A stretch of 64,000 nt of DNA from Amyloporia xantha (GCA_036971615.1 JAYKKR010000031.1:335407-399406); one strand, 5' to 3'. Counted from the first letter of the stretch, positions 53,499-64,000 are shown. Translations and numbers: made by a program. Notes: a model not told the origin generated them from the sequence alone.

Positions 53499-56184
53499 AT
53501 GTCGCTTCCGCCAGAGCTCGCTCGCCCCATCGACGTCCTCCTCATCGACAACTTTGACTCATTTACTTGGAATTTGTATCAGTCCCTCTGTCTCCTCGGC
53601 GCCGATGTAACAGTGATCCGCAACGATGCTATTACCCCAGAAGTGTTCCCGCAGCTTCAAATCAACTCTCTTATCATCTCCCCGGGCCCAGGGCATCCCT
53701 CCACCGACTCTGGCATTTCTCGCGATGCAATAAGCTACTTCACCGGAAAGGTCCCCATTCTGGGCGTATGCATGGGTTTGGAATGTCTTGTGGATGTCTT
53801 TGGTGGACAAATTGCGTAAGTGTCATCTCTGGCTGGATCTACCGCCTGTTCACTTTGCGTTTGCCATTCGTACATACCATTACCTTTTGTGTATTGCGTG
53901 CCAATGCAGATCATAACATGTTCTTGGCACGTTGTATTCATGTCCGGCCCTCACAACACTTCGCCTATTTGCAGTCTACATTTGTTCCGCTCACTAAGTG
54001 TCGATCTTCCCATGTGCTCATTTCCGTCTTAACAGCTACGCCGGTGAAATCATGCACGGGAAAGTTTCCCACATCCGGCACGACAATCGCGGAATCTTTG
54101 CTGGTCTTCCCCAGCTTGTCAAGTGCACGCGTTACCACTCACTCTCTGCGAGCACGTCTAGCCTCCCGCCTACCCTTGCCATCACGGCGACGACCCAGGA
54201 GAGCGGTGTCATCATGGCCGTGCGGCACAGGGAGTACACCATGGAGGCTGTCCAGTATCACCCGGAGAGTATTTTGTCCGAGAGTGGAGATGCCCTTTTG
54301 CAGAACTTCTTGAAGATGAAGGGTGGAAAATGGGAGGAGAACCCGGAGTTCGGAGTGGGTCAGGAAGAGGAGAAGGGAACGGTATACAGTGACGACGCGA
54401 ACGGCCATGCCGCGGCCAAGGCGAGTTCCGCTGCTGCTATTGCTACTGCCGTAGGAGCCGGCCCCGCGAGCGGAAAGGTCCCAACCATCCTCGAAAAAAT
54501 CTACGCGCAGCGAATGCGCGATGTCGAGTCATCCAAACTTGTTCCAGGCACAACCCCCACCGACCTAGAAACACTGCTCTCCCTTTCGCTCGCCCCGCCG
54601 CCAATTTCCTTCCTGACCGCTCTCACCTCCGCTCCGTGCAAGCCCGCGTTGATGGCAGAGATCAAACGTGCCTCTCCGTCCAAGGGCCCGATTGCCATGT
54701 CCACCAATGCCGCACAGCAAGCCCTTACATATGCCCTCGCAGGCGCGAGTGTCATCTCCGTCCTCACAGAACCCACGTGGTTCAAAGGTACGCTGATGGA
54801 CATGCGTATGGCGCGTCAGGCGATCGACGCCCTCCCGCGGCGACCTGCTATTCTACGCAAGGACTTCATCTTTGACGAATACCAGATCATGGAAGCGCGT
54901 CTCCACGGGGCGGACTCGGTCCTCCTCATCGTCGCTATGCTCTCGCGGGAGCGCCTGGAGGCACTCTACATCTACTCGCGCTCGCTCGGCATGGAGCCGC
55001 TCGTCGAGGTGAACAACAAGACCGAAATGGAGACCGCGCTCGCCATCGGCGCACAGGTTGTCGGTGTGAACAACCGCAACCTTCATGACTTCGAGGTCGA
55101 CATGGGCACGACGAGCCGCCTCGTAGAGATGGTGCGTGAGCGCGGCGTGGTGTTATGTGCGTTGAGCGGTATACAAGGGCCCGAGGATGTGAGGACGTAT
55201 TTGAGCCAGGGTGTCGGCGCGGTATTGGTAGGAGAGGCGCTCATGCGGGCAAAAGATACCCAGGCATTCATCCGACATTTACTCAACTGGCCGGAGCCGC
55301 AAACGCAGACCGATCTGGAGGTGGAGGGGAAGGGGAAGGCGCGGGAGCATGTGCCACTCGTGAAGATCTGTGGGATCCGCACAGAGGATGAAGCACTGCA
55401 AGCGATGGAGGCGGGCGCAGATATGCTCGGGCTTATGTTCGTGCCAAGCAGTAAGCGGTACATCTCTCTCGAGCAAGCACAGAAGATTTCGGTCGCAGTG
55501 CATGCGTCACGGTTTGCGCGCCCCGTACGCGATCGTCTCGGTACCGAGGAAACTAGTGTCAATACGCTTGGGACGCTTCCTTGGTTCGCATCGCATGCAC
55601 GTCGTTTAAGTGCAGCACTACAAGACACGGATTCACCTGCACGACCACTCCTCGTAGGTGTTTTCCAGGATCAGCCACTATCGACGATTGTACATGCGGT
55701 GCAAGTTGCGCAGCTGGACATGGTGCAGCTTCACGGACGGGAACCCGCAGAATGGGCGAGACACATCCCAGTCCCTGTTGTCCGCGTTTTCCACGTGAGC
55801 GAAAACGAGACAGGAGAAGGTTTGAGGGAGCTGACCCGACCGGGTTTGAATGAGTACGCGCTACTCGACGCGGTGAAGCCCAATAGTGCAACCGGACTGA
55901 GTGGAGGCGGTGGTGTGACAGTTGATTGGGGTCTGGCGAGGACAGTAGTGGAGCGGGGTGAGACTTCGATACCGGCGAAGAGCGATCCAGGGAATGCGTC
56001 TTCTGCACCGATGCCAATTATTCTTGCGGGTGGGTTGACCCCGGAGACTGTGAGGGAGGCAGTAGAGACGGTGCGACCATGGGCAGTGGACGTGAGTGGT
56101 GGAGTAGAGGTAGAAGGTGGAAAGGGGAAGGATGCGCAGAAGGTGCGGACGTTCGTCCGTGCCGCGAAAGGCTGGGGATCGTAA
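53499..56184 (+). CDS. TRP1: Trifunctional tryptophan biosynthesis protein (anthranilate synthase GATase / IGP synthase / PRA isomerase)
   Basis: One polypeptide with three activities of tryptophan synthesis, the usual basidiomycete TrpG-TrpC-TrpF order. Start [20 protein letters not shown] at 53499. Glutaminase: [13 protein letters not shown], nucleophile in [17 protein letters not shown] single 220-nt intron (53816-54035), unusually long for this window, precedes [25 protein letters not shown] holds His and Glu of the triad. After an Ala-rich linker the IGP synthase domain begins ([54 protein letters not shown]). The PRA isomerase domain begins [20 protein letters not shown] and ends with [15 protein letters not shown] and [19 protein letters not shown]. 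Stop at 56184. All three domains look intact. Confidence 0.97.
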
Positions 56185-56512
56185 TCCCCGTTCAAGAGAG
56201 ACGGATGGTTTATATTTATCATATAAGGAATAGTACATAAGGGACCGTAATGAAGCCAACATGAGTATATAGAGTACTATCAGTGGACCTGTGTCGGAAA
56301 AATCGGAACTGGGTTATATGACTGTATACGGCCGTATAAGGTCGTCAGATTTGTTGCCCCCTTACAACCCCAAGGAGTGACCTACATGCGCTGATCAGAC
56401 CATATACGGCCTTACCTATCTCATCAGGCCTGATATGGGTTTTGAGCCTTATCAGGTCTGACAAGGCTCTGTCTGCTAAAAGCTGCAAAAATTGCAGTCG
56501 ACTTGTGGTACA
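56185..56512. repeat. Palindrome-rich spacer between TRP1 and the hAT element
   Basis: Contains a perfect 14-bp palindrome TATACGGCCGTATA (56325-56338), a second TATACGGCC near 56404, and several related ATCAGGCCTGAT / ATCAGGTCTGA motifs (about 56390-56465). The last eight bases (GTGGTACA, 56505-56512) are the left target duplication of the hAT element. Confidence 0.6.
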
Positions 56513-56660
56513 TAGTGATTTCCAAGGCCGGGCTGGGCCTGAAAGCCCAGGCTTGGGCCGGGCTTTTTAGGGCTGGGGCTCACCCATCGCGTCAGCCTGG
56601 CCCTCATCCAAGGGTCAGGCAGGGCTCGGGTCGGGCTCAGGCTCAGGCCAGGGCTCATTG
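56513..56660. repeat. Left terminal and subterminal repeats of the hAT element
   Basis: Begins TAGTGATTT, then GC-rich units such as GGCCGGGCTGGGCCTGAAAG and GGCTTGGGCCGGGCTTT. The mirror-image zone lies at 61500-61671. Confidence 0.8.
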
Positions 56661-56721
56661 CTAAAACACTTGAATACAATTATCTTATGTAGTATGAACC
56701 ACCGAACGATAATTACACTTC

Positions 56722-59700
56722 TTAACTCGTACTCAACCAAGCCAGATCACCGGAATCTACCATATCTGTATCTAGGTCCTCTTCAGCATCTGAGTCGAGT
56801 TCAATTTCGAGGTCAGCATCATCTTGCTTGGTACGCCTACTTTCAACGTCTGCACCACTTTCTGAGTCATCATCTGGGCTCTCTGCCAATTCCTCCTCCA
56901 ATGTAGACGATGGGCCTATCTCCCGGAAGAATAAATTCTTCTTGTAAGCACACTTAAGTGCCTGCAGAGCCTCGACCACATCTCCTTTGAGTCTATTCCG
57001 CCGCTTCGTAATAGTGATGCCTGCACTGGAAAAGGCACGCTCACTTGAGACTGAAGTTGCCATAATTGCAAGATAGTCACGCGCCAGTGATGCCCATGTC
57101 GGAAAGCGGTGTGCATTCAACTGGATGACGTCAATTGTCTGCAGATAATTTATGGATTAAAGCGACTTACTCCCCACCACTGAACAGTTGACATATCGGC
57201 GGCGATGTCCTCTTCCAGTTCTATATACTTACGAAATTCCTTTTCCCAATTAGCTTCGGAGTCTGTTCCATTGCTGGTGGCCCGTAGCGCAAGCTGTGGA
57301 ACTTGGTCTTCCTCATCGCTGGAAAGTTCGGCCAAGGCTGCTGAGTAGCGACGTGAACCTTTCGGTTTGGAGCTCTGTAATGTCGAGGTGACAGTATTGG
57401 TGCCAGATATGGCTGTGTATCGTTTCTTAAACTGTGATAAGACATTCTCAGCATGGTCGCATGAATCAAGAGGGATTTTGTAGCTTACAATATCCTTAAT
57501 TAAATCTGACGCTTCATCTCGCAATGTTTGTGGCCAGTTCTTGTCGAAAAAAGCGAGCCGTTTAGACGGCTCAAGGACTAACACACTAAGTCAATGACAT
57601 ATTTAATGGTGAAATAGCAGACCTTACCAATCGAAAATACATATGCATCATTATCGCCTGTCTTGTCATAGTACTCACTAATCTTGTTGATGCCAGCTTG
57701 TAGTCCAGGTTCAAAAAATGCAAATATAGGATCCACAATGCGTGCCGACCACTGTGCATGAAGGTCTTCCAGCGCGGGTAGCGCAATGTGAAGGGCAGCA
57801 TTATGTTCTGATGAGAAGCGTTGTTGACATTTGTCGGCGGTCTATAAAACGGGAGTTTGCCTCTCATTTAGTCCAAACTCATGGTGGCTGGCGTACCTCA
57901 AGGACTCGCTGGAAAAGTTTCACACGCCGCCACTCTACGCTACTAAGCATAAGCTTGTAGAGTGCTGTCGATGTCTTGTTATCTTTTGCAGCACGGGAGA
58001 TCTCCATGACAAACCGATCTACATGCTGAAACAACACATCAATTCCAGGCGGAATTGCACGCTACACAGCCTAATATATAAGATGGCTTACCTCTCGCAG
58101 GCTATATGCACGATTAAGCATCATGTATGTGGACGACCATCGTACTTTCATGTCGACTACTAATGTCTTTAAATGCTTGAGTGGGACTCCTGCTGCGGCC
58201 TGAATATCTCGGAAACGATCTTTACGCTGGCTTGATGATCTTTCCTGGATTGAATTCTTAAAGTGATGCAATTGATACTAGAAGTGAACGACAACACACC
58301 TTGACTGAGATCGCACGGATCAGACCTACTTCATCACGGACACCTTGAGATGTGTCCGGAATGTGTAGGTTTGGCTTGTGAGGGTCATAGTGAGGGGACT
58401 TGCTTTGCATCGCAATGACTGCCTGGGTGGCCAAATTAATGATATGCGCCAGACATCTAAAATATGAGTTCATTAGATTGGGTTCCTTGTGTACCGAATC
58501 ATGCATACCCAATGCGCCGGTGGCTGCCATCAAATGCAATCTTCTCGTTCTTCTCGATCAATATGGCAAACTCCTTCATCATTGTGAGGTTGGGACTCGC
58601 ATTGTCGCAGGTCACCATAAAGATCTGGACATAAACCCACAGGTTAGTACATTGTCTGGTTTAATGGAAGAGCCATACCCGGCTTGCAATTCCAACTCGC
58701 TTGGCAATCCTGTATAGGGCCTGTCCCAGACGCTTGCCATGATGAGATCGGTTCATGCGCACGAAGCCAATGAGTGCGCCTTCCAAAACCCAATCACTAG
58801 GTGTCTTTTCTTCTATCCAGTGTGCTGTTACTGCGAAGTAGCCATCAGTATTACTTGCCTGCCATGCATCACATGTTAAGCTGATTTTCCCTCGCACAGT
58901 GGGCCCCTAGCACAAATGTCAATAGACAGCCCAACGCGCAAACATAGACATACAGCAAATCGTTTTTTCATGTCACGGATATAATCTTGGAAAAGATCAA
59001 CAATTTCAGCGCGTGTTGACTTGCGATTTGGGATTCGAACTTCCCCTTTGGCACGCGAAGCAATGCCTATCATATTGACGAATGCTGGATGTTCCAAAGC
59101 TCCAATTGGCTAATGAGAACTTATAATCTGTCTAAGTCGAGATTGAATGACTGTGAAACTTGCCTGATCAGTTTGGATAAGCCATTCGACCGCAGCATTC
59201 TTAAATGCAGAATCTGAGTACTGTATTACCCGTTCAGTTGGCTGCTGAGTTTGTATATGCGAGTCGAGCGTTGATTGTGTCTTGTATAGCTCATTTTTCT
59301 GCACCTTTCGCGCAGCCACATCCTCAGGAAGCATAGAATCAAAATGATTCTGGGCTGCCCAGGTACGATATTCTCCCTGTGCACATACTGGACAATAAGA
59401 TAATCACCAATGATGGTTTAAACAATACTCTGACCTTGTGATGAGCAGCCATGTGCCGGCGTGCTGTTGAGGTATCTGCCACCACTGTATAGTTCGCCAT
59501 GTGCTTATGTCTGAGAACGATCCATCAGACGTTGAGTTAAGCATCAGCATAAATCACTTACTTGCATCGTGTACAGTCACGCACACGTTGAACCTTGCCA
59601 TCATGTTGGCGATTATATGGCTGGCTGAAAAAATGAATGAGGTCTGCCGTACGGTTAGCTTTACCTTTTCCTTCGGGCGGTGGTTCAATATGTTCTAGAT

Positions 59701-61255
59701 CCTTCAACATGCCATTGTCGTCGACTTGATCCTTGTCAACATCATCTCCTTGCACATTGTCGTCATCATCGGGCTCCGCTACCTCAACAACTGTGTATGA
59801 CCCATGTCAATCTGTGGAGCAAACAATTTGATACATTAACCTATAGGACTGACCTATTTGATTGCGTGCCTTCTTGTTGCTGACAACACGGGAGCTTTCT
59901 GTGTCCGATTCATCTACCACAATTCGTCGCTTCTTACCACCGCTGCCAGATGCTATGAAGTATATGCTGAGCTCTAAGAAGTCCAATTGTATCAAATAAG
60001 AACTAGTACCATATTGGAGACCACCCGAGTCTGAGTCTGAGTCTCCCACGACGGTTACTGATAGTTCTAGTTGTCCCAAATTGAAACGAATTCATGGGTG
60101 ACAAAGAAACACAATGACTTACCTCCTGGCTCTACAGCATCAGTTGAACTTCCAACCACCACTGATGGCGATCGAGGACGCACAGCACCGATGGCAGTGC
60201 CTCGTTCTGCGTTGTCCTTATCATTGATGCGCGCACTTGGTTTTGGAATTCTCTTTGAACGCTTCGGCTCAACAGGCCCTGATTGCGCACCTATGTGTTT
60301 TGATATGAGCTACGACACAACGTCTTGAAATGAAGGAACTTACTAGCCCCACCATGCACCAGTATCCGCAGACTGAGATGAGACATGGGGCCTAATCCAA
60401 GACTAGCCACACTCTCATGATATTGCAAGTCTCGTGCGCGCCACCCAACAGTACACAAAGCATGTGTTAACTCGTGGGACTGTGGAATCAATGAACGCCC
60501 TCGCAGAGCATTGTAGATGTCGAGTACTGTGGTTGATCTGTTGACAACTAGGCCCATAGTGTCAGTAGAGAACAAGATACAACCATTTTGAACTCACGCA
60601 AAGCAACTGAGCTGGTCGATGCTGATCCGATCATCGTGCCCGCACCCTTCACGAAAATGGTGAATGGATCCTGCTGCATGACATGCTGGAATCGCTTGAG
60701 ACGCATCATGGATATGTGGGATCTACGGTAGCGATGCCGAGGTTGACCAGGTAGTAACCGGTCCAATTTCAAGAAAGATGAGTAGCGGCGGGCATCTGGA
60801 TGTAAAGCAGCAGGATGAAAAAGGAACAACAGAGACATATTAAATCAGAACTCACAGTATATTATTCCCGCACTGAGAAGATAACCATAAAGCACAGTGA
60901 AGGTTAGCGCAAATTGACTTGAGTTCAGCAATCCACGTTGCATGATAGCATGTGCTATTGTTAGCCATCCTGCCTCAGAGAAGGAAGCATACAAAGATAC
61001 AATGGAAAGTATCAAAAGGATTGGGAGCAAGAAGATAGCAGTGACAGCGCAGAACCAAGGCCGAGCTTGTGAGATAATTGAGTGTTGTGTACTGGGATTC
61101 AAAATGCCGTTCCGGCCTGAGTCTCTCTTGGGTCGCGATGGAGGCATGGTGCTCCCAGGAATACCTGGGTAAGCATACAATTAGAATATGATCTCCCTTT
61201 GAAAAGAGAGCGATATACCTAGGAGCCCATCTACAGGGTGAGTGGCACCGGGCAT
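56722..61255 (-). CDS. hAT transposase with N-terminal hydrophobic and ubiquitin-like regions and BED finger
   Basis: Moves the hAT element by cut and paste. Reconstructed start MPGATHPVDGLLGIPGSTMP at 61255. The first exons hold a hydrophobic stretch (FCAVTAIFLLPILLILSIVS, and LTFTVLYGYLLSAGII). Next comes DPFTIFVKGAGTMIGSAS and a region that looks ubiquitin-like (STTVLDIYNALRGRSLIPQS to LGPMSHLSLRILVHGGA). A basic/acidic linker (VEPKRSKRIPKP; DESDTESSRVV) leads to a BED finger: CTRCKHKHMANY ... RRHMAAHH. The catalytic residues are seen in SLTCDAWQASNTDGYF, VTCDNASPNLTMM and SSERAFSSAG, the last within the C-terminal dimerisation domain (FPTWASLARDYLAIMATSVS). Ends with an acidic tail at 56724-56722. 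Every exon junction I checked keeps the frame. About twenty exons. Confidence 0.85.
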
Positions 61256-61499
61256 CGCAGTGAACAGTGAATGCAGACGGCGCGAAGCAGAGGCACAGTA
61301 TTTAAGTCACACTTACACCATAGCTTTGGCCAGAAACTTACGGTCATAAAGGTGACAGCTAGCATTGAGCCGGCCCCAAAGCTATAAGGCGAACCAGTGA
61401 GGATATAGGTCATGTGGGGCCAAAGCGTGAACTGAACGCTTTGCACAACGCTTGCGTGGCGCGCTGCATTGGGCCTGTGGCTGCCGCGACAGACTCTGC

Positions 61500-61671
61500 C
61501 CGCTTTTGGCAACTGCGGAGCCCTAGGCTTCCGGGCCGGGCTCAGGCTTTGACTTGCCAAAGCCGGGCCCTGTGACCGGGCTCATAAGGGGCTTGGGCCG
61601 GGCTTTGGAAGGCCGGGCAGGGTCGGGTCAGGCCAGGCTCGGGCTTGAAAGCCCAGCCTAGCAAATCACTA
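61500..61671. repeat. Right terminal and subterminal repeats of the hAT element
   Basis: Ends AAATCACTA, the inverse of the left end. Contains GGGCTTGGGCCGGGCTTTGG and GGGCTTGAAAGCCCAGCC units, the latter itself an inverted repeat. Confidence 0.8.
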
Positions 61672-61679
61672 GTGGTACA

Positions 61680-62337
61680 CCGGGTAGTTGCAGCGCATGC
61701 CACAGACAGTCGTACATAGACACTATTACATATTATACAATCTATTTCTCACTGGTATTCGTTTGTATGGATGCATACATACAGTACTTTGTAACTATCA
61801 CTCCAAGTATAATACTCATATTACCGGACAAATTGTAGCAAATTCCAATCATGATGAATGATGTGTACCTGAATGTTATATTTTAATATGACATGTATTG
61901 CTCGGAATTGAACACACAGCTTCAGAGAATAATAACGTCGTCAGCTTTCATCTACTGGGCTACGCGGGCCTATAACGACAATGCATGCTCCACGTATATA
62001 TCATGTTTGTGTGGTGCTGGAGCACTGTAACGTGCCGTTACATATCTATTCAATTATATTCCATTATATTATTATAATCCCTTATCCTAGGCTTATATGC
62101 CCTTATCATCTATATTTACATATGTTTGTGTGCCAGCACATATGCCACCATCTATTTCCTTTCTAAGACTAACACTTCTTTCACATTAACACCTATGTAT
62201 GCATACTGTAGACACTCTCTGGAATAGAGATTGGGTGCAGCGCATATCAGGTGTGAGTGAGAGAAGTATATTTGTTACACATTTTTGCGCTCCTCTGACT
62301 TTGTCAGGTTTCTACAACCTGAGGGAGTCTATAGCGC
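61680..62337. other. AT-rich sequence right of the hAT element
   Basis: Strongly AT-rich (for example TATATT and TTATAT runs around 61860-62110). No gene seen. Confidence 0.5.
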
Positions 62338-62637
62338 ATGCATACACTTTCAACTGCCTACTTTACTAAGTGGCCAGCTGGAACAGCCCTCTTGGCTCAA
62401 TGCCTTGAGGTGTTGCATCCATTACATGAAGAAGCTCACAGTTCTTCATGCAATGCTTGGAAAGCCCAAGACCTTCCCTCCTGGGTTCACTGGGAGAGAA
62501 GGTCTCTGTCATTTGAGAGGGCAATCTCAGATTTAATTGAGATGCCTCTCGAGGATTTCGAGAGACGAGTCACTCGGTTTGACGACCGAGCGAGACGGTA
62601 CGGATTCGAGCGCGAAGAGCGCGCACTTAGGTTATGA
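62338..62637 (+). CDS. Small 99-residue open frame, possible repeat-derived protein
   Basis: An open frame from MHTLSTAYFTKWPAGTALLA to RRYGFEREERALRL. The C-terminal half is strongly charged (LEDFERRVTRFDDRARRYGF). I do not recognise it. It sits against a repeat zone and may be a fragment of a mobile element rather than a host gene. Confidence 0.25.
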   Translation: MHTLSTAYFTKWPAGTALLAQCLEVLHPLHEEAHSSSCNAWKAQDLPSWVHWERRSLSFERAISDLIEMPLEDFERRVTRFDDRARRYGFEREERALRL

Positions 62638-62835
62638 GGCCTCCTAGGCTGAGCTAGGATCGAAATCCTAGGCTGGCGCTTAATGCCTAGGTCGGCGCCT
62701 AGCGTGCACCTAGGCTGGCGCACAATGCCTAGGTTTCAGCGCTTAGCGTGTTCCTAGGCTGGCGCACAATGCCCAGGCGTGCTCCTAGGTCAGCACCCAG
62801 TGCCTAGGTTGGCGCCTAGCACGTGCCTAGGCGAG
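62636..62835. repeat. CCTAGG-rich degenerate tandem repeat
   Basis: The palindrome CCTAGG or a one-base variant recurs about every 20-25 bases, often as CCTAGGCTGGCGC followed by ACAATG, or GGCGCCTAGC. The unit CCTAGGCTGGCGCACAATGC appears twice nearly exactly. It resembles the subterminal repeat zone of a DNA transposon whose other end is not identified. Confidence 0.7.
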
Positions 62836-62865
62836 CAGAGGGGGGCAGACACGGGGGCAGCCGTC

Positions 62866-63170
62866 CTGGACGTCCATCCGCGCTACAGAGCATAATGGCG
62901 CAGCGGTGCAGATGGCAGTCCAGGACGTCCATATTTTCTGGAACACATACACGTAGTGCGCATGTTAGATTTGGCAGACTTGATATATAGCACCGGAGGC
63001 GGACGTCCTGGATGTCCCTCGCTGCAACACAGCATATAGGTTATGTGCACACCTTATTAGGAACAGACCTTCCCTATGTGGATATCTATCTGCAGTAAGA
63101 GAAATCTCCGGTAAAAGTGTCTATATTACTGTAGAGAGAGATATGGCCTTCCAGGACAGCCATGAGAGGC
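62866..63170. repeat. Dispersed GGACGTCC-centred motifs
   Basis: CCTGGACGTCCAT near 62875, CCAGGACGTCCAT near 62920, GGACGTCCTGGATGTCC near 63002 and CCAGGACAGCCAT near 63150. They are present in both orientations. Confidence 0.5.
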
Positions 63171-63835
63171 GGAGAGCTCCGCACCCACCGTCCGTGAAAT
63201 ATGGGGTATGTGCTGCACACAGTGGTTTCCTATAAAGAGAATAATATTAAACCCTAACCTTAGATATGAAATTTAAGCGAGGAGCAAAAGATCGGGTGGA
63301 TAGCAATGAGATTGTTGACAGATTCTTTGATCGCAGATGGATCTTCTACGCGGTGTTTCGACCTCGTGTAGGTACTGAGTTCAAGATTCACATGCGGTGT
63401 TAAAGCTCATGAATTGAATTGATTTTGTGTGTGCGGATAGAGCTGTAACGTAAGAGGGAGAGACGAGATACATATAAGAGTGGGCAATGTCATTGGGATT
63501 CGGAAACCACCCATCCCAGTCAGAATGGCCGAAAACACTGTTCCGCCATTCGTGATTGATATGCCTGACCATCTCGACGCAGTTTCGAGGTTGCTGATCT
63601 TGGACCTACGTGGTCAATGTTACCAATTGGGGCTATTGTTCATGCGTAGGCCAGCGGTAATGCCGCGGGTATTGTCTCGGGCAGTGTGGACACACTGGGC
63701 GTTGCAGGTATTAGAAACCGAGGTGAGTAGAGAAGTTGGGTTACTACATGGGGGGATAAATATATTGATGACTTGAACAGCTCACGGTCGGAGGGTTGAT
63801 GAGTGAGGTGTATGCGCGCGAGAGCTTCGCGTGGG
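63171..63835. other. Subterminal region without recognised gene
   Basis: Contains a 98-codon open frame at 63480-63776 (plus) starting MGNVIGIRKPPIPVRMAENT, and short frames on the other strand. No family recognised. Confidence 0.3.
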
Positions 63836-63990
63836 GTTAGGTTAGGTTAGGTTAGGTTAGGTTAGGTTAGGTTAGGTTAGGTTAGGTTAGGTTAGGGGTT
63901 AGGGTTAGGTTAGGTTAGGTTAGAAGTTAGGTTAGGTTAGGTTAGGTTAGGTTAGGTTAGGTTAGGTTAGGTTAGGTTAGGTTAGGTTAG
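63836..63990. repeat. Tandem TTAGG pentamer array, telomere-like
   Basis: About 30 copies of the pentamer (read as GTTAG or TTAGG) over 155 bp. It is interrupted by GGGGTTAGGGTTAGG near 63896-63906, where single TTAGGG units appear, and by AGAAGTTAG near 63922. The G-rich strand reads toward the right edge, as at a right chromosome end, but unique sequence (AGGTGCTGTC) follows at 63991. Confidence 0.9.
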
Positions 63991-64000
63991 AGGTGCTGTC

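Larger units (their letters stand above)
56513..61671. mobile_element. hAT-superfamily DNA transposon, structurally complete
   Basis: The element is 5159 bp. It is bounded by a perfect 8-bp duplication, GTGGTACA at 56505-56512 and 61672-61679, as hAT transposons make. Both ends begin TAGTGATTT reading inward, matching the hAT end consensus YARNG. Inside each end is a long GC-rich subterminal zone with repeated GGGCTTGGGCCGGGC-like units (about 56521-56660 and 61500-61660) partly inverted to each other. The interior encodes one many-exon transposase on the minus strand. Perfect duplication and open reading frames suggest a fairly recent insertion. Confidence 0.92.

Noticed and set aside
59020..59060. 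tRNA-like GGGATTCGAACTTCCCC
   Set aside because: It has T-arm resemblance only; it lies in a transposase exon and has no matching acceptor stem.
63836..63990. Calling the right edge the physical chromosome end
   Set aside because: Unique sequence follows at 63991, so the array is internal to the window and the end is not shown.

Overview
The window is nuclear DNA from a filamentous basidiomycete, most probably an Agaricomycete. Genes sit on both strands and nearly all are split by many introns of about 50-60 nt with GT..AG ends. The gene set is fungal: trifunctional tryptophan gene, Slt2-type MAP kinase, NoxR, Spa2, Bud4, Kre9/Knh1-like wall protein. The flavin-dependent halogenase at the left edge resembles the Armillaria halogenase family. 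Species cannot be fixed from the sequence alone. Exon structures are my own reconstructions from frame continuity, splice signals and family conservation, so boundaries are approximate unless given exactly.

Layout, left to right. 1-2252 (-) flavin-dependent halogenase, cut by the window edge; 3249-4293 (+) NmrA-like NAD(P)-binding protein; 4784-8048 (+) DUF300/TMEM184 membrane protein; 8279-11329 (-) phospholipid:diacylglycerol acyltransferase; 11535-15971 (+) Bud4/anillin-like PH protein; 17513-18488 (-) proline-iminopeptidase-like hydrolase; 19046-19738 candidate miniature transposon; 20611-21644 (-) Kre9/Knh1-like GPI protein; 23565-25596 (-) NoxR; 27439-29343 (-) Slt2/Mpk1 MAP kinase; 29879-31373 (-) and 32541-34024 (+) divergent aldo-keto reductase paralogues; 34277-35870 (+) steryl-ester/acid lipase; 37039-37125 (-) tRNA-Gln; 37310-42338 (-) Drs2-type flippase; 43691-44949 (+) short-chain dehydrogenase; 45348-47517 (-) ABC1/UbiB-family kinase-like protein; 47858-51255 (-) Spa2; 52443-53051 (-) unknown protein; 53499-56184 (+) trifunctional TRP1.

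From 56.3 kb the sequence changes character. A structurally complete hAT transposon (56513-61671) has a perfect 8-bp target duplication, inverted ends and a many-exon transposase. That transposase appears to carry a hydrophobic segment and a ubiquitin-like region ahead of its BED finger and hAT core. Beyond it lie AT-rich sequence, a CCTAGG-rich repeat, dispersed GGACGTCC motifs and a tandem TTAGG pentamer array (63836-63990), which suggests a subtelomeric or internal telomere-like position.

Several genes belong to one functional theme, polarised growth, membrane asymmetry and cell-wall integrity (Bud4, Spa2, Slt2, NoxR, Drs2, Kre9-like). They are separate transcription units and nothing shows that they are co-regulated. 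The most unusual points are the composite hAT transposase, the TTAGG array, a series of micro-exons (5, 9, 13, 13 and 16 nt), a possible 19-nt intron or frameshift in the NmrA-like gene, and an apparent one-base frameshift that removes the conserved-looking tail of Spa2.
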